DNA of 64,000 nucleotides, from NCBI GenBank assembly GCA_022560025.1, contig JAFISE010000015.1, forward strand, positions 240,946-304,945. The letters run 5' to 3'. The notes beneath the pieces were generated by a model. The model saw only the letters and a program-made list of their open reading frames with translations, was not told where the DNA came from and did no database searches. Shown in pieces: positions 56,783-64,000 of the stretch. The translations under genes were made by a program, and so were the position numbers. Positions within the stretch are counted from its first letter, which is position 1; the number at the start of each line of letters is the position of its first letter. The DNA is from Stagonosporopsis chrysanthemi (lineage: Eukaryota > Ascomycota > Dothideomycetes > Pleosporales > Didymellaceae).

Positions 56783-58623
56783 TTACAGCCTGAAAACGTC
56801 GAATTGGCTTTGCGATATAACTTGCCGCCAATCCCTTTCACTGCCGTTCGCCGCAGGGCCAGCTCTAGCCCTCCACACCGTGGCAACAAGGTCCTCCAGA
56901 ACCACCAGATTCCTAAACCCCAGCCGGCGCTGCGCTTGGAACCAGGCCCGCATGCGCTGCTGCCTCTCTGCACCGTCGCACTCGGCTCCAAGGACGAGCA
57001 CAGGCCACAGCATCAGACAGCCCAGCGAGCCCTGGCCAACTCGGTCGATGGACTCCAACTCTTGCAAGCCCAGTTCAACCAGGTCTTGCACTGCGGCTCC
57101 TTCAACACCGCGCACGCTCCGCTGGAAGAACACGAGGCCTGCGTAGTAGAACGCCATGGACGTGTGGTGTATCACGATACCGTTGGCGCTCTGCGCGGCT
57201 GGGAGCGGGCTCTGAGGCGGTGGAGGAGGGGGGCTGGGATAGTCAAGGTACAGTTGCAGCTCGAAGGCTTCGAGCTCCTTGTCCAGCGCCGGGGTTCTAT
57301 CCGCGCACGCGCTCATCAGCAGCGAGTTGATGCGGTCCTGGGCTCGCAGAAACGACCGCGAGACGCCGTAGTACGGGAACGTGAATTCCAGGCCATCTGA
57401 CGCGCCGCTCTCGTCGTCCAGGAACGATTTCAGATCGTCTGGCACGGCGAGGCCGCACAGGATGGCCATCTTGACCATGTGCTGGCGGAAGGCCGAGAGG
57501 GCGGTCTCAGGCAACCCTTGCGATTGCAGTTGTGCGAGATACGCCAGCCCGCCAGACACATGTGTGCGCCATCTTTGCGTCGTTCCAGAGACAGCTTCCA
57601 CGGCGATGCATGCCATGATGGCCATGGCGAACGACTGGTCTCGATGCTCGTCTGCTCGCGCCAGGTTGTGGCGGAGGTGGTGGACTGCTTCGTTGTCGTG
57701 GTACAGAGCGAGCACGCGGTCCTGCTCGTTGCTCTGTCCGGACAGCTCGAATAGATTATAGGCGGCAGATGCGCACAGGGCATGGAATATGGCGACGTCG
57801 GCGCTCGAGCCTTCTGCTTGGGAGACTAGGCCTTTCAGTGCCATTGGTAACATCATAGTGCGACACGGGTTGTGTGATTCGTCTATCAGTACGATTTTAC
57901 GGCTTGTGAAGGTTATCCAGTGATGGATGAGTCGTTTCTGTTTCGACGGCATGGGCAAAGCATCGAGATGGCGTGGCGGTCTGGGCTGGTCTTGTCTCTC
58001 AAGCTGTGATGGGCTACGAGCAGCAGCCGGCGTGGGAGTTTCGCGAAAGTTGTCGAACACATGAACCGAGTTATCTAGGATGCTGTGGTCTCTTTGATGA
58101 AGGGTCTCCGTTGTAGGCAACGCATAGAGGTCGTGTATGGTCGCGCTTTCAGTAGAATCATGTGAGGGATGTCGAGGTGTTATATCGACAGGATGTGGTT
58201 CAGGTGGATGCACAGTAAATACGCAAAACGCTCCGTTCTCCAGCGTCGAGGAGTCTCCAGGCCGCCATGCGTCCAGTGTGGCCAAGGCAGTATTCAATTC
58301 TGGTGAGTCTAGGCGTTTGAGAGATATGGGAGTACCACGCGATGCCAGAGACCTTCTCGATGCTCGAGTTTCTGGCTGAATGGAGACCTCCGCATCCACT
58401 GCATCGAGCGGGTTGTACTGTACCCAGCTTAAGCGTAGGCCGTAGCCCTCACAAGCAACACCCATTTGGCGACATCGCCGACATGAGGGAGCTTCCCTAA
58501 GCAGCACAGGCTCGTATCAGCGCAAGTAGTGTATTTCGATGCGGTGACTTACTCATCGCACTTCACCCTACGCGATCGACATGTCCAACAGCCAGTGAAG
58601 CATTTTGTACGCTGTCGCTTCAT
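56783..58623 (-). CDS. Zn2Cys6 transcription factor
   Basis: Fungal binuclear-cluster regulator of unknown target. Two exons (58623-58553, 58496-56783) give 594 aa. The intron splits the zinc cluster. Splicing (GA|G) gives CWTCRSRRVKC then DEEAPSCRRCRQMGVAC, a full CX2CX6CX6CX2CX6C set. The remaining 500 residues resemble the fungal_trans_2 regulatory domain: a helical region with LIHHWITFTSRKIVLID, FHALCASAAYNL and LALYHDNEAVHHLR. MKRQRTKCFTG is the first ATG in frame. It is divergent from ERG4. Confidence 0.9.
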
Positions 58624-59317
58624 GCCCGGCTCGGCTCGGATGGACGCTATTGGTCTTTGAGACGTTGAAAGTAGATTTGGAAACAGCACTTCAGGCCGAT
58701 TAAGCGTTGAAGCTTGTTGCTTTGCCTCCTCGCTTTGTCCTGCCACCGGTGTGACCCTGGTGTACGAGCAGAGATCCTCCGTGCATTGGTACGTGGCTAA
58801 GCAGAAAAACTGATCTCTCGGCTAACACGCGCTCGCTCTATTTTGCCTGATGTTTCCAAAGCAGATTAGTGATTGAAAGACTCGTGTGGATGTTCTTTAG
58901 CTCGCTTCGTTCTTCCAATTCTTGGGTTCGTCCCAACCCGCTTCGGATCAGCTTCTGATTGGCGACGCCTCACTAGCGGCTCGCTTTAACCTTCCTGCTC
59001 ATCAAGTTCTAACCCAGACGCTGATAGTAATGCTGTCTTCCCGTCTAGCTGACGTTCTTTGTGTCCATCTGGCCCCTGAGAGTTACCTTGACAATGTCCA
59101 AGCTTTCCGCCATTTTGTACAGGAGCGAGATGACAGTGGAGCCACAGGGCTACATCAGTCCATATAATACACACTCCTTGACCCTCACGACCTCACGCAC
59201 TCGGTCTGCTTCTTCGGAATTTGTCCTGGCTGGAGCTTACACCAAAAGCTCCAATTATTGAGCGCTTCTGTGGTTCACTCTCTTACTCATTATTGTACCA
59301 CCATCGTGTTCGCCAAC
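58624..59317. promoter_or_regulatory. divergent promoter region, Zn2Cys6 regulator / ERG4
   Basis: 694 bp between divergent start codons. No ORF of merit. I could not identify a clear sterol-response (Upc2-like TCGTATA) box by eye. Confidence 0.4.
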
Positions 59318-61026
59318 ATGGGCGTCACCACTACAACCAAGGATCAGAATGCCACTCGTTCGCGGAAGAGCACCACGCCGGCAGCTTCCCTGGAAAAGAC
59401 CGTACAAGAGCTCACATACACCGATGGCGAATCGGACGACTTTGAATTCGGTGGTTCCTTGGGCGCAGCGTGCCTGATGATTGGCTTCCCCCTTGTGATG
59501 TGGTACATGTGGATCGGAGCCACTTACTACGACGGCCTGTTTCCCATGCCAGAAGTCGATCAGACTTGGAGAGACTTCGCGCGTCACTTGGCGAACCTTG
59601 TCTGCGAAGGAGCTTACCCCACTGCCAAAGCCTGGGCTGTGTACTGGACTTTCTTCATCTTCGAAGCCTTCATGTGAGTCAGCCTGCTTTGATCATGCAA
59701 TTAAATTACTCACACGGACCTCTCCAGGTACTGCTATATGCCTGGCGTAACGACGCAGGGTCGACCCCTACGACACGAAGGTGGCAAGAAGCTGCCATAC
59801 TACTGTTCGGCCTACACCAGTTGGTACGCGACTCTCGTCATCGCCGCTTCCCTGCATGCTACCGGCATATTCCCTCTTGACACGCTCATCGATGAGTTCG
59901 GATCGATCATGACTGTGGCGATACTCTCGGGGTTTCTCAACAGCATCATTGTCTATGTCCAGGCGATTGTTCGTGGCAGGACCCACCGGCTTACCGGCTA
60001 TCCCATCTACGACTTCTTCATGGGTGCTGAACTCAACCCCCGAATCGGCATACTGGACTTCAAGATGTTCTATGAGGTCCGCATTCCATGGTTCATCCTG
60101 TTTCTCACCACCGCCTCGGTAGCGGCGCGACAGTATGAGACACACGGCTACGTGTCGGCCGAGGTTATCTTCTTGATGGGTGCGCATTTCCTATATGCCA
60201 ATGGTTGTGCGAAAGGTGAACAGCTCATCATAACGTCCTGGTGAGTACACAGAGGTCCACCGTTCCACTCCACGTGCTCCTCTGCCCCTTTTCTCTGATA
60301 CCCTAGCAAGGTGGCTTTTCTAGCAGAATTGCTGACGCCCGTCTTCTCGCGCAGGGACATGTACTTTGAAAAGTTAGGTTTCATTCTCACTTTCTGGAAC
60401 ATGGCTGGAGTGCCCTTCAGCTACTGCCACTGTGCACTCTACCTCGCGAACCACGACCCGTCCGAATACCGCTGGAGTCGGCCTGCGTTGTTGGCGTTCT
60501 CTCTCGTATATTTGTTCATGTACTGGATGTGGGACTCGTCCAACGGCCAGAAGAACTCATTCCGTCAGCAGGAGCGCGGCCAGCTGATCAAGCGCAAGGC
60601 GTTCCCGCATGTACCTTGGACAGTCATCGAGAACCCGCGAGTGATCGAAACCAAGGCTGGAGACCGCATCATGGTGGATGGATGGTTCGCCATCATACGC
60701 AAGCCAAACTACGTGCCTGACATGTTCTTTGCGATGTCCTGGGGCCTGATTACCGGGTTCAAGTGAGTCGCCTAGTCTTCTTGTGGGTGTTGTTTAGATG
60801 CACACGCTAATCAACTCGCAGGTCCCCATTTCCTTGGTTCTACTTCGTCTTCTTCATGGTCATGATCATCCATAGAGCCCGCAGGGACATTGCGAGATGC
60901 CGTAGGAAGTATGGAGATGCCTGGACACAGTACGAGAAGGAGGTGCCTTATCTTTTCCTTCCGGTGAGTTGCACTTCTGCACTTGTGATCCTCTCCCTGC
61001 TAACAGACCCGAAGTATGTTATATGA
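59318..61026 (+). CDS. ERG4: delta(24(24(1)))-sterol C-24(28) reductase
   Basis: Last step of ergosterol synthesis in the ER. Five exons (59318-59673, 59728-60240, 60355-60762, 60822-60963, 61015-61026) give 476 aa (473 in yeast). It is a multi-spanning protein of the ERG4/ERG24 family. Diagnostic blocks: YTSWYATLVIAASL, NPRIGILDFKMFYEVR, ANGCAKGEQLIITSWDMYFE, NMAGVPFSYCHCALYLANHD, and the C-terminal RARRDIARCRRKYGDAW with YLFLPYVI. The final exon has only 12 nt (Tyr-Val-Ile-stop) and is needed for the conserved ending. Confidence 0.95.
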
Positions 61027-61821
61027 TCCGGTCCTGGGCATGGTCTCCATGAGTAGTATCATGTAGCTAAGATATAGCTTGACGCGCGGTCACCAGAGAT
61101 CAAAGAAAGCAAGTTGTAACATGATCAAAGGCCAAATCCCGTCATAGGGAAAGTGGACCAATATTCTTCAGGCGAACAGAAATAGTAGCATTGTCAATAG
61201 TAATGTCCACAGAATTTGACATCCATCCCCTCCGGTTCGCTTCTCGGCTCGAACGGCAGCATTCTTGGATTGACTTGTTTCGTGTCAAGATGTTCGGAGG
61301 TTTCGCGGCGCGCGTGACGTCACCTGCCATCGCAGTACCGGCGAACATCACGGCTTGGACTCGGTAGAACAGCGTTGTGCTGCAGCATCTGCTTTCTGTA
61401 CCAGCACGCATAATTCAAGAATAGAACTGAACAAAGTCCGATGGTTCCTGCCAAGCAGCGGCAGATCGTTGTATGACATGGGGTTACGGGAACGATGAAG
61501 CCACGCGCGAACTAGAAGCATGACATCATAGAGCCAACTCTATCGTTCCAGACACCACGCAAGTCCTAGCAAGAACCTGCCCGTCATGCAAAGAGCGGAC
61601 CAAGAGCCGTCATAAGATGGGGTAGGCCTTGACCTGTGCGGGCTAGCGCCTGCTTATCTGATGATGCGGTGTTTTACGCTTCTAGCCAAGATTTTGACAT
61701 TCGAAGCTTGCACTACGCATTTGGATCCTGCCGTACTTCTTCATCTCCAACCTTAGCAGGCCTGATAGGGACCTCTTGACACTCAAACAGCTTCCAGCAA
61801 GAGTAAGAAAGAGCAGCAAAC
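61027..61821. other. intergenic region between ERG4 and the CDF transporter
   Basis: 795 bp between tandem genes: ERG4 3' UTR and CDF promoter. No credible gene; a short minus-strand ORF has no motif. Confidence 0.4.
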
Positions 61822-63370
61822 ATGGTCGGAGGCAGAAGACGCGTACTCTCAACGACAGGGTCCTTCTACGGAAATGGCTCAAACAAGAGCTCCAAAGGAT
61901 ATGACCGTACCGACTTGGAAGCCGCATATGGCTCAATCAACCCAGTGAAACCACGTCAAAGATTCCGCGATGCAATCCAGTGCACCATTCAGGACAAGCG
62001 GACTGCAGAGATGAAGAAGATGCTCATCAACCATGTCGATCACGAGGCCCTGGAGAAGTACAGGAAGAGCGAAGAAAGTGTACGATTGCAGCAGGACCAT
62101 TTGGGAGCCAGGCGCTGACTGAAACGCAACAGCTCAAGACTATCGGCAATAAGAAGGTCCGCGGTTTCTACGAGGAGCAGAACAGCCGTCTTGACGACTG
62201 GCTGGAAGTGGATATGATTGTCACTTCGCTTGCAGATGACATCCTAGACAGCATGCATCCGAGAGACACCGATGGTGACGGTGTGGTCGAGGAACGCGGG
62301 CCTCTGGGAAACAGCGGCGAGTCACTCGAGCCTTTTCTGCCCGAAGACGAAAGGGAGCGCCGCCAAAAATCAGCCAAGCACGTCAGATGGGCAATAAATG
62401 TAAGCATAAACTTTGTGAAAATTGGAACCTTGCACTCACATAGCGCAGATCAATGTTGCGGTCAACGTGCTCTTGCTAGCTGCAAAGGGAGTCGCAGCGA
62501 TCTGGTCAAGCTCGCTCTCCTTGATCGCGTCTCTGGTTGACTCTGCGCTCGATCTCCTGTGCACAGTCATCATCTGGACTACGAACAGACTTGTGGGCTG
62601 GCGCCTGGACAAACTCAAGAAGAAGTTCCCCGTCGGTCGCAGACGTCTTGAACCGCTCGGCATCCTTGTGTTTTCCATCATCATGGTCATCTCTTTCATG
62701 CAAATCCTTCAAGAATCAGTCAAGAAACTTCTTCCCAGTGGCAAGCACGACATCGCCGAGCTGCCGCCTGCTGCCATCTTCGCCATGGTAGCCACCATTG
62801 TGGTCAAAGGTACGATTTGGTTTGGCTGCGCGCGAGTCAAAACAACACAAGTGCAAGCCCTGGCACAGGACTGCAAGACTGACGTCTACTTCAACACGCT
62901 CTCCCTTCTTTTCCCATTGATTGGTCATCAAGTCGGCGTCTGGTGGCTTGATCCTGTCGGCGCTTCTATCCTTTCGCTCTTCATCATCTACGACTGGGCA
63001 GGCACGTGTCTGGAGAACGTCACTCGCTTGACTGGCGAGGCTGCCAACGACCGCACAGAGCGCAAGCTCATGTTCATGGCGTACCGGTTCGAACCGCTCG
63101 TCGAAGGCTTTAAGAGCATCAAGGCTTATCACGCTGGAGACGGGGTCTGCGTGGAGATTGACATCCTGATGCCTGAGGATGCGCCGTTGAGGCGGTGCCA
63201 CGACGTTGCGGAGACGCTGCAGTATTGTTTGGAGGGATTGAGTGAGGTTGACCGTGCTTTTGTGACGGTTGATTGTGAGTATACCAACAAGGAAGACCCA
63301 GACAGTTCGCTAATTCGTTGCAGATATGTCACAAGGTCCCACTGGTCATGGGCAGCAAGACGGTGAGTAG
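61822..63370 (+). CDS. cation diffusion facilitator, Mn-type
   Basis: Proton-coupled metal exporter into a compartment. Four exons (61822-62079, 62133-62399, 62449-63274, 63324-63370) give 465 aa. A soluble N-terminus with VRGFYEEQNSRLDDWLEVD precedes about six helices. The metal site in helix 2 is DSALD (206-210) and in helix 5 DCKTD (316-320): DxxxD in both, as in Mn-CDFs, not the HxxxD of zinc carriers. PVGRRRLEPLGILVF and the C-terminal domain (EVDRAFVTVDY) agree. The last intron splits the Tyr of VDY; a GQQDGE tail follows. Confidence 0.93.
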
Positions 63371-64000
63371 TCTGTCTGTCGACGGAGGATTCTGGATTTG
63401 TTTGTGATGTTGCATAGCGATGGGTTTCAAGCGTCTTCGTTGCGTTGGTCTGGAAATGTACATATATTGATTGCACAACAATCCAACTGTACAACTCACC
63501 TGTAAATTCGCAGCTTGCGCCTCACCACACCCTGGAGCGGCGCAGACCCCACGCGCTCTGTCTATCAGCAGTCGTAGAACAATGGTTGTGATAAGCACGT
63601 TGTGAGCACGCGTGCTTCATTGGTCCGGTTAGAGCTTGCCGCGCCGCTGGGTTTTAGACCGAACCCGTCGCCTTAGCTGCCTACACTTAGATAAACTGTG
63701 CCCTTTTGGTCAGCAGCGTACTCAAACCCCGCACTGGTTTCTGAGCTTCCGAGTGGATTGAGCAGGGGGTTCATACGCATGTGAAACTGGTCAATGCTCT
63801 GGGAGAAAGCAGATGCTGCTTGCTTGACTTGAGACAAGATAGCTGCTGTTGATGGGGATGGCTATTCGTGACGACAGCTACAGGGATGTACCCAGAGTTT
63901 TCCCACCGAACACCAATCTTTTGATTTTTGGGTTACCCTTCTAGGAGCCCTAAAAATCACAGCATCCAAACAAGCTCGCTGCGCTGATTCTAGGCGTGCC
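63371..64000. other. right-edge region without recognised gene
   Basis: 630 bp after the CDF gene. ORFs are antisense to the CDF 3' end or too short to judge. It may contain the upstream part of a gene beyond the edge; no coding signal seen. Confidence 0.35.

Noticed and set aside
58624..58746. Upstream in-frame extension of the Zn2Cys6 protein
   Set aside because: No ATG in the extension (it would begin with GTG); the ATG at 58623 directly precedes the zinc cluster.
1..64000. tRNA, rRNA, CRISPR, transposon or secondary-metabolite cluster
   Set aside because: Looked for tRNA B-box-like GGTTCRANNCC on both strands, terminal repeats, reverse transcriptase or transposase motifs, and backbone PKS/NRPS signatures; none seen by eye.

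Overview
This is a nuclear contig from a filamentous ascomycete (Pezizomycotina). A Dothideomycete is my guess from the look of the proteins, not something the sequence proves. The evidence is: GT-AG introns mostly 48-70 bp long, roughly 50% GC, one Zn2Cys6 regulator, and fungus-only enzymes (Smp3, Erg4, Pha2, Snz-type PdxS). I see no bacterial-style operon, CRISPR array, insertion sequence, tRNA or rRNA. Genes lie on both strands, about one per 2.2 kb. I support 29 genes, plus one doubtful gene fragment at the left edge. For spliced genes I rebuilt exon joints by hand from splice sites, reading frame and family knowledge; all totals come out in frame.

Layout. 0-8 kb: doubtful membrane-protein fragment (-), ITPase (+), Fap7/AK6 kinase (-), Nap1 histone chaperone (-), GPH-type sugar symporter (-). 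8-20 kb: Avt1-like vacuolar amino-acid transporter (-) divergent from eRF1 (+), prephenate dehydratase (+), two unrecognised small genes (+), Smp3 GPI mannosyltransferase (-) divergent from Skp1 (+). 20-34 kb: PdxS/Snz vitamin B6 synthase (-), aminopeptidase P (-) divergent from an importin-13/Kap122-like karyopherin (+), FUN14 protein (-) divergent from Las21/Gpi7 (+), an NAD(P)-binding epimerase-like protein (-). 34-46 kb: 1747-aa Ybt1-like ABC transporter (-), NDUFA12 complex I subunit with two microexons (-) divergent from PGP synthase Pgs1 (+), RBR ubiquitin ligase (-). 46-64 kb: repeat-bearing unknown protein (-), PNRC-motif decapping-factor-like protein (-), Rbx1 RING subunit (+), signal peptidase subunit Spc1 (-), CorA Mg2+ transporter (+), Zn2Cys6 regulator (-) divergent from Erg4 sterol reductase (+), Mn-type CDF transporter (+).

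How the genes relate. The content is mostly housekeeping: translation termination, SCF ubiquitin ligase core (Skp1 and Rbx1), GPI-anchor assembly (Smp3 and Las21), ER signal peptidase, and mitochondrial lipid and respiration genes. It is not a biosynthetic cluster. Divergent pairs that may share promoters are NDUFA12/PGS1 (182 bp between start codons), FUN14/LAS21, the Zn2Cys6 regulator/ERG4, and PNRC/RBX1.

I found no clearly new multi-gene system. The points most worth following are: the 7-nt microexon gene, the PNRC-motif protein, the internally repeated serine-rich protein, a nested hairpin at 49.2 kb, and several unusual introns (GC-AG, stopless 3n, tandem acceptor).
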